Source: Hesseltinella vesiculosa (lineage: Eukaryota; Mucoromycota; Mucoromycetes; Mucorales; Cunninghamellaceae). Taken from it: 64,000 bases of DNA. Below, in pieces: positions 46,336 to 58,115 of the stretch. Both the position numbers and the translations under genes were made by a program. Below the pieces are notes generated by a model. That model did no database searches. It worked only from the letters and a program-made list of their open reading frames with translations, and had not been told where the DNA came from. Within the stretch, counting starts at the first letter, position 1, and each line of letters begins with the position of its first letter. The stretch lies in the NCBI GenBank assembly GCA_002104935.1, contig MCGT01000031.1, positions 186,001 to 250,000 of the forward strand. The letters are read 5' to 3'.

Positions 46336-46942
46336 TCAATCCAGTTTGGTTTGGCGAAGCTTGCTAAAGGCCTGGATAACTTCAATTTCTTCATGGGTGA
46401 GAGAGGGTTTTTTAGGTGATTGGTCGATGGGATTACATAAATCAGCAATGGACAGGCGACGGTAGTCCATCCATTCTTCCTCGTCTTCCGAGGACGAGTC
46501 CAATGACGAGGTGGGTGACAACAGCAGCACGGGCGACGCAGGCCGATGGAGGATCACTTTGTCCTTTTGATAATGAAATGCTGTACGATCATACATGGAG
46601 ATGGGGGTGGTTAACTGATGGTTGCGGTGTGTTTGGGTATGCTGCATCATATTATCAAACCGAGAAAATGCTTTGGTGCATCCAGGGAAGACGCATGGAA
46701 AAGGTTTCTACAGAAAAATATGGCGTTGGTCATGCTTTTGGTTTCATGGTGGTCTGCTTACCTCACCCGTGTGTTTTCTATCGTGGAGAATATAAATGAG
46801 TTTCTCGGTTTCAATTGAACGATGCTCACCTCATATGTCGAGCAAGATGCTCCCCTCGGGTGAACACCATAGCACAGTTGCCAAATCCAGAGCATTGAAA
46901 TGATTTGGCAGATCGAGGTTTCTTGGCTGTTCCAGCAGGCAT
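46336..46942 (-). CDS. Two-finger C2H2 zinc finger protein
   Basis: Three exons (46942-46830, 46777-46762, 46707-46336) join to 166 aa. Finger 1 is FQCSGFGNCAMVFTRGEHLA followed by RHMRKHTGEK, finger 2 FPCVFPGCTKAFSRFDNMMQ followed by HTQTHR. Both have intact Cys2His2 ligands, and the TGEKPF linker is classic. The RGEHLARH and SRFDNMMQH recognition helices resemble those of Msn2/Adr1-type stress and carbon regulators that bind a C4T/AGGGG-like core. The 16-nt microexon encodes most of the linker KHTGE. The rest is short: a Ser/Asp/Glu patch (SSLDSSSEDEEEWMDY) and EEIEVIQAFSKLRQ at the end. No other domain is present. Confidence 0.88.
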
Positions 46943-47650
46943 GGTAAAGAAAAGGCGGAAGGAAAGAGAGATGAATGGCCCCACGCCTTTTTTTTATACA
47001 AACTTGTCATTCACCCGAATCTCCCATTTTGGTAAATGGGATGATAGTTCTTTTTTGCATGCTAACCCACCCACCTTTTTTTCCTCCACCCCCCAAAAAA
47101 AAGTTAAATGGGCGTGGGACCTTCTCAGGCACCAAAAAAAAAAAAAAAAAAAAGCGGCCCGTTCATTTACACTTTATCTTTCTCTGTCAAAATAAACGTG
47201 ATCCTTCATCATCAAACTTTGTGGCGTTTAGAAAAAAAGAAACGACTTCGTTTCCTCTCTTTCTTTTTTCATCCAAAATCTTGGCTGGAAGATCAGAAAG
47301 AATGCAAAGAATGGCACCAGTTTAGGTGTCACATAAAGAAATGATAAGAGGGACACATCATGTTTCTATGTTTATCTTTTTCAGTAACGTGATGAGCAAA
47401 AAAGACATAGGAGATGGGGGGGAGGGAGGGGACAGGCCATGGCCACTTTGACAATCTAGAGCGGAGAGACAAAGTTAAAACTCCACTTTTTTTTTTGTCA
47501 TGTTGCTATTCTCTCCCGAGGAGAAATAAAAAAAGTTACGACACAAGTGACTTCAAGGGTTTTCGATTGCAACTGGCAAAATAAGATCCACTTGCGTAAC
47601 TTATTTTCTAGTTTGTTTATTTGTTTACCCTTGGATTAAAAAAATAGTGG
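46943..47650. other. Divergent promoter region
   Basis: 708 bp between the divergent C2H2 and F-box genes, with A/T tracts (47089-47104, 47131-47152). No gene is seen. Confidence 0.5.
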
Positions 47651-48784
47651 ATGTGCGGAAATGGACTAGAACAGCTTTCGTTGGAACTGGTGTTTTTGTT
47701 GTTACACCACATTCATGCTGATGATCTACGGGAGTTCATGGCGACCTGCAAACGGTTCCATCAATTACAGTTCAACGAGGGATTTTGGCAAGTCGTAGTA
47801 AAAAAAAAACATGGCATTGTTTACCGCCATCCAACAAGGAGCTGGCTGGATTTAGCCACTTCCGCGAAGGAGCTCGAACGGACCTGTCCTCATTTATCCA
47901 CGCCATGGGAGCATGATCATGCACACATCCACTCATTATTAGCACGTCTTGGCTCCAACTATCGAGCACCATGCTGCCCTGGTTTGTCTTTTGGCATGTG
48001 TATCTCCAAAAACTGTTATTTCTTGGGTACAAAAAAAAAAAAAAAAAAAAAAAGGTGCTCACCCACTCATTGTTTTTATAAGGCTGTGGGGACATATTTT
48101 TTCATCCTCAAAAACACCCAGGACATCTTTATCAGCACTATCAAGGAACGGCACACGCCGTTGTCCTCCGACTCTCAGGACTTCATTTCCTAGAATTGTG
48201 GTGTTACGCTTGCAATCGACCGGTAATTTTTTTTTTTACAAAAGTTTCCTACCTCAACGCCCTTTTATTTTCTTCAGCTTGGATTTTGGGGGACAGACGA
48301 TCGAAAGAATGATATCTTGTCTATTCATGAGAAGTATGGCGTGCGACAATGGTTACAGTGGCTGACATGGGCTATGCCATTCCCACAACGCCGGGATTGG
48401 GAATGGCAATTATTACGCGCTACGATCCAGACACCCTGCTTGCTGTTGGACAGCTATTGGTTTTACAGGTGGATTCACTATCTTTCGAACGAAGAGGCTG
48501 CACCTCCCTCTACATCACCTCAGCATCATCACTTCTTTCACCCGCTTGATTCCACTTTGCGGCCTCACTTGAAATTCCACACGCACTTCATCGTTGTGTC
48601 CATCCCCCTCTTTTGCTATATCAGGCGCATGTATGGTGTTGACGGTCCTGCCGTCCACAAAGGTACTCCCTCCTGCTGAGTTAAAAAACGACGGCAAACT
48701 CAATCGCTAACGTGGTCATTTGTTCATCAAGACAACTTAGATCCCATCAAGCTGTCCGAAATCAATCAAATGCTAACTTTATAA
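47651..48784 (+). CDS. F-box / ZnF-UBP / DUSP domain protein, possibly with a one-base frame break
   Basis: Four exons (47651-48026, 48083-48222, 48279-48662, 48732-48784) encode about 317 aa. An F-box-like start (LEQLSLELVFLLLHHIHADD … ATCKRFHQL … FWQVVV) precedes a UBP-type zinc finger: CCPGLSFGMCISKNCYFLGC, then HPGHLYQHYQGTAHAVVLRL and FLELWCYACNRP. A DUSP-like end follows (LLLDSYWFYRWIHYLSNEEA, FIVVSIPLFCYIRRMYGVDG, then NLDPIKL). No ubiquitin-protease catalytic domain is present. The exon 2 donor ends in phase 0, but exon 3 fits the conserved frame only if the G-run at ~48288-48291 has one more G (LGFWG then TDDRKND). So there is either a one-base deletion or a mis-set boundary. Possible roles are substrate recruitment in an SCF ligase or ubiquitin binding. 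Confidence 0.72.
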
Positions 48785-50189
48785 AGCTGTAATTTTTTTT
48801 GGACTTTTTGGAGCATGAGAAAACACCGGACGCATGTTTTTTTTTTCATCATCCACGTGAAGCATTCCTACTCCGAAGTGTACCCAGTTTACGCCTTTTG
48901 ACAGGCACTCTTTTTTTTTTTTTTCAAGTTGCTACCTCGAAATGCAAATGGAATACTGGTTCATATGATACGTGCCGATGAAACGCTGCTTAAAGTGAGA
49001 GAGACACATTACCCACATGTTTTTATGTTATGGTTTGGCCTGCTTGACCGAAGCTGGAGCTGGAAGGACATCCGGTGTCCTCATGCTCGGTGGCACATGC
49101 TAACGTCAGAAAAAATGCATTCATGAACTATGCATTCCAAATGTCACAAAGTCTTACCGCAAATGAAAACTAAAAAAAAAATGGGTAGCACAAACAACTT
49201 TGTTGCAAGTCATGCCTGCGGACGGGCTTTGCCCCCGTCACTTTGACAAAGGTGGGCTAATTTTTCTTGCAGATCCAAATTTTAAAAATCAAACACCTTA
49301 TTTTAATTCTTTCAAGAAAGCTTGATGTTAGGTCAGTTTCTCAGCTCATCCCCTTTTGTTTCGCGGCAGACAATACAAAAAAAGGTAGTCCTCCTATTGG
49401 CTTTACAACTGGCAAGGGAGGATTTCTGTTTTTTTTCTTTTTTTTGGGAATGGCAGAGCGAAAACCAGGCTATGCTTTATTTATCGTGTGAACTTTGACT
49501 TTGGTAGTGATCGATGATGTATGGTTTCAGTTCCCATTTCAGTAGCGACGAAATGGAGCCGGAATTCGGTTACTGGAGGTTCTCCTGTTCAAAAAAAAAG
49601 TTTAGCGTCTCTAAAAAGGGAACATTAGGAAACATGCATGACAACTTTTTGTTCCCATGTATGCTTACTCCATATGGAAGCTTGTCTCCACCGTTGTCTC
49701 GGATCAAACAGAAATAAAAAAAAAGCTTGGGGGGATCTGCACAGCAGACATCGACGAATGGCAAGGCGTGAGCTAGCACAAATCAAGACGCATCGTCCTA
49801 CCATTCGGCCCTCAACCATGTCAACACCCAATCCTTTCCGATCGATCCCTTGTCTTTGTTAACCGTAGTGACAGCTCAACAAGCGCTGCCACCAGCAGAC
49901 TGCTGAGTTTGGAACCGACCAAGGTACTCATGTTGGCAAGGCTCTGCTGGAGAGCTGTGTGTATGCAACTATGGTATTCACTCACCCAGAACTAACAGCA
50001 CGAGGAGCTTGAGCCCAGCCTGGCAGACTGATATAGGGAATAGCATTTGAGTAGAGATGAAGGAGAGCGATTGTCAAGAGCAGGGCAAAAAAAACAAAAT
50101 AAAAGACAGTGAGCGTCACAGTGTCTGAGGAAGATAAACGAGATTTGACAGGATGTTTACAGAGAGGAGCTGAGCCAGCAGGTCTACAG
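48785..50189. other. Intergenic region, possible exon relic near 48930-49125
   Basis: The run LLPRNANGILVHMIRADETL (48929 on) has protein-like composition and is flanked by an AG and a GT site, but no continuing frame. T tracts are at 48911-48924 and 49430-49446. Nothing else is supported. Confidence 0.35.
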
Positions 50190-50515
50190 TACGGTACAGG
50201 ATTTCCACTGTCCTTTGGCAGGTGTCAGAGTCCGTTCTTGCCCTTTTGAACGCGTATGCAAATGTTTATTTAGCGCACTGTGTTTTTTGATCAGAATGCC
50301 TGGGGGTCCCATGTGGAAAATGGCCAATTTTTCATTTTTTTTTAGCTTGGGAATTGGGGGTGTCAAAACGAAACTTATCAAAAGCTGGCTGGGTGACCTT
50401 CACCAAACGACCCAATTATTTCAGTGCCATCATTACTCATGCATTTGAATACCCTTACAAAATATCAGGTCGATAGGATCACTCAAAAGTGCTGTGCAGC
50501 ATCAGCTTTTTTTTT
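50190..50515 (+). repeat. Diverged copy 7 of the dispersed repeat family
   Basis: Contains GCAAATGTTTATTTAGCGCA, TTTGATCAGAATGCCTGGGG, AAAATGGCCAATTTTTCATT, GGGGGTGTCAAAACGAAAC and ACTCAAAAGTGCTGTG, in the order of the end module of copies 2, 3 and 6. It is far from the other copies, inside the gene block. Confidence 0.6.
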
Positions 50516-50848
50516 TTTTTTTTTTGAATATGAAGTAAAAAGGTATTTGGTGGACAAATTCAATTTCCGCACAATGACACGCGGACATGCAGCCAAGCTG
50601 CGGCCATCTCTCATTTCGATATCGTGCCTGTTTCAATGTCACTCTCCTCAACTTGGGCTTGACAAAAGCATGTGGCAACTTTTTTTTCCCACTAGGCTGT
50701 TTGTCTTGCATACACAAGAAACGGGTTCGCATGCACTCGATTTTACTTGGCGATAGATAGCAGGTTCCAAGGTAGAGCGTATTTTCTTTGTCATGCAAAA
50801 ATCAGCTTTTTATTCAAAATAGTAGGATCAGAGAGGCAGGCAGTAGCT
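50516..50848. other. Intergenic spacer
   Basis: The 3' flank of the glutathione-dependent dehydrogenase gene; starts with the T tract after repeat copy 7. No gene is seen. Confidence 0.5.
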
Positions 50849-52536
<1,688 letters not shown>

Positions 52537-52998
52537 GATTAATGAATTGAAAAATGGAGAAAAAAAAAAAAAACAGGAAAAGCAGAAGAAAGAAGTAGAG
52601 GAAAATGACACGGTTGTCGAAATGCCGGGTTCACTCGCTCCGCCAACTCGGAACAACCTGGAAAAACCTTAAATTTTTTTGATCTTTTAGCCAGTGATAT
52701 TTATTCGCAATTGTGTTGAGAGAGAGGTTGGATATTTTTTTTTTTTTTTTGCAAAAGGATGTACAAAAAATAAGAGAATAATCTATGGTTGCAAAAACAA
52801 ATTAAAAAAAGGCGACCAGGCAAACGAAGCCATTTGTTGTGATGGAGAGCGGAGAAGAAAAAGTGTAGTGAAGTGGTGGGCATGGGAAAGAACAAAATAA
52901 AAGAAAAAAAAATGACATTGACAAATGCGTCAGCTTATGCAGCCTATCGTCTATAGGGGAGAAATGTACAAGAGAGTGGGAGAAGAGGGAAGAACATT
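52537..52998. other. Intergenic spacer
   Basis: Promoter of the dehydrogenase gene on the left and 3' flank of Tim17 on the right. Homopolymer tracts, no gene. Confidence 0.5.
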
Positions 52999-53612
52999 TT
53001 ACAACTGTAAAAAAAAAAGAAGACAAAAAAGTGAGTCACGGCCGTCAGATCAGTTTTAAAAGCTTACTTGAGGCATGACGGGTCTATTTTGTTCGGCAGT
53101 CATACGAGAGATGGCAATACCAATACCTTCAATCAAAGCCAACAAACCACCACCAACAACAGCTGAAACACCAGCAGCCTTGGCACCACCACGGGCTGCC
53201 AAACAACCACCCGTCAAAGCACCAGATAAAATAGAGTTCCAGGGATCCTCCTTTTGTCGGATACCCTTCAAGGCACAGTCAAAGGTCGAAAACATACCAC
53301 CCCATACAGCAAAGTTACCGCCAAGCACAGGAGCACGGGCTTTCATGGCTGATACAGCACCTGTCAAACGTTCGCCCTAAATCCAAAAATAAGCTACTTT
53401 CCATTTAGCGCCATTCATTTTTTACCCTTGGGGAATTCTTGGCTCCTTTGACCGAATGCCAGATACCACCACCAACAGCACCCATGACAAAAGCACCACC
53501 CAAATCGTTCAAAATAACCCAAGGACTAATAAAAAAATAGCAATGAGATTTTAAGACTTCCAAAATAAACATCTTACCAGGGATCTCGGCTATGATCTTG
53601 AGAGCGACCCAT
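52999..53612 (-). CDS. TIM17: Mitochondrial import inner membrane translocase subunit Tim17
   Basis: Tim17 forms the presequence translocase with Tim23 in the inner membrane. Exons 53612-53578, 53525-53426 and 53376-53068 encode [40 protein letters not shown] and the four-helix Tim17 fold with [52 protein letters not shown] and [12 protein letters not shown]. Length is about 149 aa, typical. After MPQ a GTAAGC donor could splice to a 6-nt exon at 53004-52999 (Leu-stop). Without that splice the protein ends MPQVSF at 53056. The choice cannot be made from sequence. Confidence 0.93.
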
Positions 53613-54265
53613 GTTTTATGATAGGAAAATGTGTTAAAAAAGATAAAATAAAGGAGAGCTAAACGAATAGGTATCCAATCAACTTTTCACTCGGAAAAGG
53701 CTTTATAAACAAAAGAAGAGGAAGAACAGACCAGAAGAAAAAAAAAACGAATCCAAAAAAGGGCCAATCAGAAAAGACGTCACAATTTTCCAAGCCTGAT
53801 GCCACTATGGCAAAAAAAGTAAACGCCGCAACCAATCAAGGCTTGCACATAGTGACACTAAATTCACGAAGAACGTAGGCTCCTTCTTACCAGTGAGATT
53901 GGCACTCTTGCGTTTGCAGCGAGTACCAACCAAGCGTTTTTGGCTCTTCAGTCCCTTTGCCGACAAGCATCGAAGCACCAATTTTTTAAAGTCTCCAATT
54001 CTAGTCTCATCTGTAATTTTAATCTTCGGTAAAAAAAAGAAAAGCGCTTATCCTTAATTTGATATGTATAGAGAGCTTCAGTGGCAGAGAGGGTCTGGCT
54101 ACTGCTTTTTTTTCGGTGCATTGAAAATTTGTGCATTTAGTAGTATATTGCCATCCGACTTTATGACTAGCTGTGCTGCTTCTAGGGGGTTCGGCCTTTT
54201 TATCCATTTCATGCGTCCTTTTTTTTTTTTTTTTTTTTTCTCCCTACCTTTTTCATTACTACCAG
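53613..54265. other. Divergent region between Tim17 and the oxidoreductase, with an exon-like piece
   Basis: On the minus strand about 54036-53891 encodes LPKIKITDETRIGDFKKLVL continuing RCLSAKGLKSQKRLVGTRCK and ending at a donor GTAAGA. The run is protein-like, and the order DFKKLVLRCLSAKGLK is vaguely SAP-like, but no 5' or 3' exons join it. It may be a relic or a missed small gene. A T tract at 54220-54239 precedes the oxidoreductase start. Confidence 0.35.
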
Positions 54266-55474
54266 ATGCATGTTATTATCATTGGTGCCGGTGTCATTGG
54301 CTCATGTACTGCCTATTACCTATCACAAAACGATAACGTCGAAATCACAGTCATTGAAAAAACCCAGGTAGCTTGCGCAAGCAGCGGCAAGGCAGGTGGT
54401 TTCCTCTGGTAATGAGAATAAATGAAGAAAAAAAAAATACCCCTGTCAACAAATGGCAGCTTGTCATTGACCTTTTTTATTAGGAGCGAGGGCGATGGTG
54501 ACTTTTCTAGAGCGTCTTTTCGTTTACATCGTGAGCTGGCCCAGTCATTGAATGGAAAAGAACGCTACGGATACCGTGCCATGACCACTTACTCCGTCAC
54601 TGTGTCGAACACCGCGCAAAACAATGGCACCAACGATACTGTGCCACCTTGGCTGTACCAAGAGAAAGTTGTGTACTGTGACGAACTTGGAACACAAAAG
54701 GATACTGCACAAGTCCACCCAAAACTATTCACCCAAACAATCCTAGACGAAGCCATTGCCACTGGCAAGACAAAAGTCAAGATTGGCCACGGCGTCACCG
54801 AGCTGATCTATTCGTCGCAAGATCCAACACTGGTGACAGGTGTGCTCTTGGACGATGGAACAACTATCGATGGCGACCGTGTTATTATCTGCATGGGACC
54901 GTGGTCAGGCCAGTTTGCTCTCGGCAACAAGGCACTGTCTTCAGCTGTCCACTACCTACCCGTCAATGCCACCCGCGCCCATTCGATCGTGCTCAAGGTC
55001 GATGACGATGCTCCCATCGGCGCTCATGCGCTCTTCACCGAAATCAAGGACAACGATGGTAAAATGCAGCACCCAGAGATTTACCCTCGCCCTAATGGCA
55101 CGGTGTACATCTGTGGTGAGCAGGACGTTTCTGAACCTTTGCCAAAAAGCGCCGACCAAGTTAAAATGGATCCTGCTGCCATCGATACCCTCTGCCATCT
55201 TGCAAAGGAATTCTCTTTGCATCTGGACGCCTCACAGGACCACCTTGTTACCCAGCAAGCATGTTACCTACCAAACTCGAGGGATCAAAATCCACTGATT
55301 GGCAAGCATCCTGCCTACAAACACCTCTATATCTCCACCGGCCACTCAGTCTGGGGTATCCTCCTGGGCCCGATCTCTGGTCTCATCATGACTGACCTCC
55401 TATTAAACACATCTACCAATCGAGTCCCGCAGTCTTGTCTCACTGTTCTCTCCTCCTCTGTCCGATTCAAATAA
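54266..55474 (+). CDS. FAD-dependent oxidoreductase, DAO family
   Basis: Two exons (54266-54408, 54484-55474) join to 377 aa. The N-terminus MHVIIIGAGVIGSCTAYYLS is a Rossmann dinucleotide fold, followed by VIEK and by ACASSGKAGGFLW, typical of FAD-dependent amine and amino-acid oxidases. Further family features are LFTQTILDEAIATGKTKVKI, VIICMGPWSGQFAL, EIYPRPNGTVYICGEQDVSE and HLYISTGHSVWGILLGPISG, the last being the flavin-closing motif. The length and motifs resemble the fungal D-amino acid oxidase-like proteins of the Tda3 type (putative oxidoreductase at endosomes). The substrate is not known. The polyadenylation signal AATAAA overlaps the stop codon. Confidence 0.9.
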
Positions 55475-55475
55475 A
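55470..55475 (+). terminator. Polyadenylation signal overlapping the oxidoreductase stop
   Basis: AATAAA spans the last coding bases and the TAA stop of the oxidoreductase gene. Confidence 0.35.
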
Positions 55476-56867
55476 GCCATTTTCTGATAGGACTGCTAGT
55501 GGGCCCAAGGATCGACCAGTGGAAAAAAAAACGCCAAGGGGAAAAGTTGTTCCTTGACCGGCGGGGTGCAATGGCAATCATCGTTGTTCATTGGTCAGCA
55601 GTTGCGGAATGTCCATTTGTCCACTCATCCACCCTCGAAGTCGCAGGAAGAAAACCTGTCTTTTACTTCCGGCATCCAAGCAGATCCAGGAAAAAAACTT
55701 GATGCTTTCTGGAATTCACGGACATGGAGGTTACACAAAGTTCAAAGACATGCACGCGTCTTTGCTTACCTCGTTGTTAGTGGGCACAGTGTTTCCTTTG
55801 AGAGTCAAATGATGGAATGGATTTAATGAATAAATGAACAAGAACGGAGGAAAAATAAAGAAGCAAAAAAAAAAAAAAAAGCCAGCCTTCGATTTTTTAA
55901 AGCATTTTGCTGGGAGGTCCCACAAAGGATGAGCATGGTTTCCCTTTTTGCAACATCCAGGGCGAAAACTTCTGCAGTTTGGCAAAGCCCATTTGGTTGA
56001 ACAAAAAAGGCTCGCACATCATTCACTGTCGCGTCGGATGCATAAGATTTCAAACGAATATAAAGGTGCATAGCCTAGCAATCATAGAAGAGAGATCCTG
56101 TTTAGTTTTGACCGTCTTTTTGGGGGACTTTCACTTACTGCTTTGCCATCACTTGCCACCGTAGGCCATTACGTTTGGCTTTTGCAATGCGGTACAGTTC
56201 ACTGTGGGATTTATCTTATTGTTCGATGCATCTGCAAAACCTTTCGCATCAATGATCTTTCATGCCGACGGACACGCACTCTCCTTTTTACCTTGTTCCA
56301 CCATAAATGGCTCAGGTATCTTCCGTTTAGCTAATATAGTTTCTGGATAAGTGGACATGCAACTGTTGCTGTGGTGGATGATGGTTGAAGTTTGAAACAA
56401 TAAAAAAAAAGGGAATGAGCTTGAGAGAAAGAAATAGTCGGCGCGCAGTCTTTTTTATTTTTCGCTGCAGCTCTAGACTGTTTTGCTCACAACTTTGATT
56501 TGTGCAATTCATTTACTAATCTCTCCCCTTTTTCCCATCTTGTTCACGCTATTGGACTGATCCCCTCTATTTTTTTTTAAAAAAAAATGAAAAAGGGTAA
56601 GGTGGCGAGCCACTGCAGTCTCAGACCTTGCTTTTTTTTTTTTTCTTCCGACAAGCCCAGCAATGCGGACATCAATACACCTGTTGTGCAGGTTGGGTCG
56701 AAATCCCATCAGCATAGCACAGCTCTCTATCATGATTTTGGTTACCTTTTCCTCTTGCTTGTGCCTGGCTGCGAAGGTTCTTATGTCTCTGACAATGCTC
56801 CTTGTCATGGTACCAAGGTGTCTCTCTGAATTGCGAAAAGGAAGTTTATTTGAAAAAAAATAAAGAA
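55476..56867. other. Gene-poor region
   Basis: About 1.4 kb. A minus-strand ATG frame at 56071-55823 (MHLYIRLKSYASDATVNDV…) runs into a poly-T tract and lacks any recognisable domain. Nothing else is supported. Confidence 0.45.
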
Positions 56868-57869
56868 TCAGGCTCTGCGCTTCATCCACCGGTAATATGC
56901 AGCCTTCATGGTTTTCCAATTAGAATACGTGGAGAACAGTTGCTTCTTCTTGCCGTCATCATAAATGCGTTGCCAAGGGATGGGCTGATCGGGAATAGAA
57001 TTTTCTATAAAGTCGACCACAAATGCCCAGTTGTCGTTGACATTAATTCGAGGGACCTTGGCAGGCGGGGCCGAAGAGCTGGACGAAGAAGACGAGGGAG
57101 GCGAAGGCGAGGAAGAAATTGGTCCTGCTGATTTGTGGTATTTGGCTTTGTAGGAGCCCAACAGCTGGATCGTGGCATGGAGAGAGTCAGTCACTTGAGA
57201 AGAGGAGGAGGAGTCACCGCCCAGGAGATCAAGAGCACGTTGAATGCTGGCTGAAGCATCATCACACAATGAAACAAGATCTTCCCCTGCGTCTTCTTGT
57301 GGTGTGATTTGGTCATGGAACAAGCGAGCGGCAACACCATACAACAACTGCATGGTGGGGTCGGATGGGAAATCAGTGGCAGAGAGGGACGTATGTTGAC
57401 CAGTGAGAAATACTGACAACGACACAAAAGGATCCAGTGGCTGCTTCAAGTCATTTGCCAGTGTCATTTTATCCACGAAAAGACATTCTCGAGCCCAAGG
57501 TTGACAGGGATATTTCAACAAATATGGCTTGGACTTGTTGCGGGATGTTTTCTTTTGCACTTCATATTTCAATGGATGAACAGCAAAAGTGAGAATGATG
57601 GGCGGTGCTCGATATTGGTCGATCATCGAGAGGGCATAGGACATCAGACGCAAAACAAAAACGTTGTCCACAGTGTGCTGTACTACTACAAGTACTGGAG
57701 GGAGATGGCAGCTGACAGAGGTAGGTAGAGGGATAAACAACACATCAGAGATCTTGCCATCAGCAAACTGGGTTGGCCATGGGGTATATTTGTTTCGTGC
57801 AGTCTCACCAAGTAACTTTTCAAGCACAATATTCATAACATCAGCTTTCAAAAGTACAAGTCTGGACAT
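56868..57869 (-). CDS. PD-(D/E)XK (Rpn-like) nuclease-fold protein, copy with lost catalytic Glu
   Basis: 333 aa without introns, starting at the ATG at 57869 (MSRLVLLKADVMN). The order ISDVLF (Asp42) … VLVVVQHTVD is that of the PD-(D/E)XK core D…ExQ, but the Glu of ExQ is Val62 here. In the partner gene the same site is Glu. The rest is almost identical to the partner: an all-alpha/beta middle, LARLF-type segment GVAARLFHDQITPQEDAG, a Ser-rich linker (PSPPSSSSSSSSAPP) and a C-terminal basic helix-turn-helix-like end (SNWKTMKAAYYRWMKRRA). The divergent partner begins 247 bp away. I infer a mobile-element or selfish-nuclease origin. The loss of Glu suggests inactivity or a binding-only role. 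Family assignment rests on motif order, not on a search. Confidence 0.75.
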   Translation of the reverse strand: MSRLVLLKADVMNIVLEKLLGETARNKYTPWPTQFADGKISDVLFIPLPTSVSCHLPPVLVVVQHTVDNVFVLRLMSYALSMIDQYRAPPIILTFAVHPLKYEVQKKTSRNKSKPYLLKYPCQPWARECLFVDKMTLANDLKQPLDPFVSLSVFLTGQHTSLSATDFPSDPTMQLLYGVAARLFHDQITPQEDAGEDLVSLCDDASASIQRALDLLGGDSSSSSQVTDSLHATIQLLGSYKAKYHKSAGPISSSPSPPSSSSSSSSAPPAKVPRINVNDNWAFVVDFIENSIPDQPIPWQRIYDDGKKKQLFSTYSNWKTMKAAYYRWMKRRA

Positions 57870-58115
57870 GATGCCTATTCTGGGTACAGTAAAAATCAAG
57901 TAGCAAAGTGATACTAATTAAATTAGTGAGAGCGCAGAAGAAGAATGTTGCTGATAACACCGGTTTTTTTTCATTTTTTTGGCAGTCCAATCACCAACTT
58001 TTTTTTTTGCGGGCAAAAGTGCCAAAACAAAAAAATCAAAGCAAAAAAGTGTTATCTAGTAACACTTTCTTTTGCGCATTTGCTAATCTTTTCAGGTATC
58101 ATCTTGCTACTGGAC
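57870..58115. promoter_or_regulatory. Shared divergent promoter region of the inverted pair
   Basis: 247-bp spacer between the ATGs of the two divergent genes. It is not part of the palindrome. The right part has a possible intron end (TTTTCAG at 58088-58094) before the plus-strand ATG. No TATA box is evident. Confidence 0.35.

Noticed and set aside
57945..58115. Longer N-terminus of the plus-strand nuclease-like gene
   Set aside because: Hydrophobic, homopolymer-derived and followed by an AG acceptor; the ATG at 58116 is more plausible.
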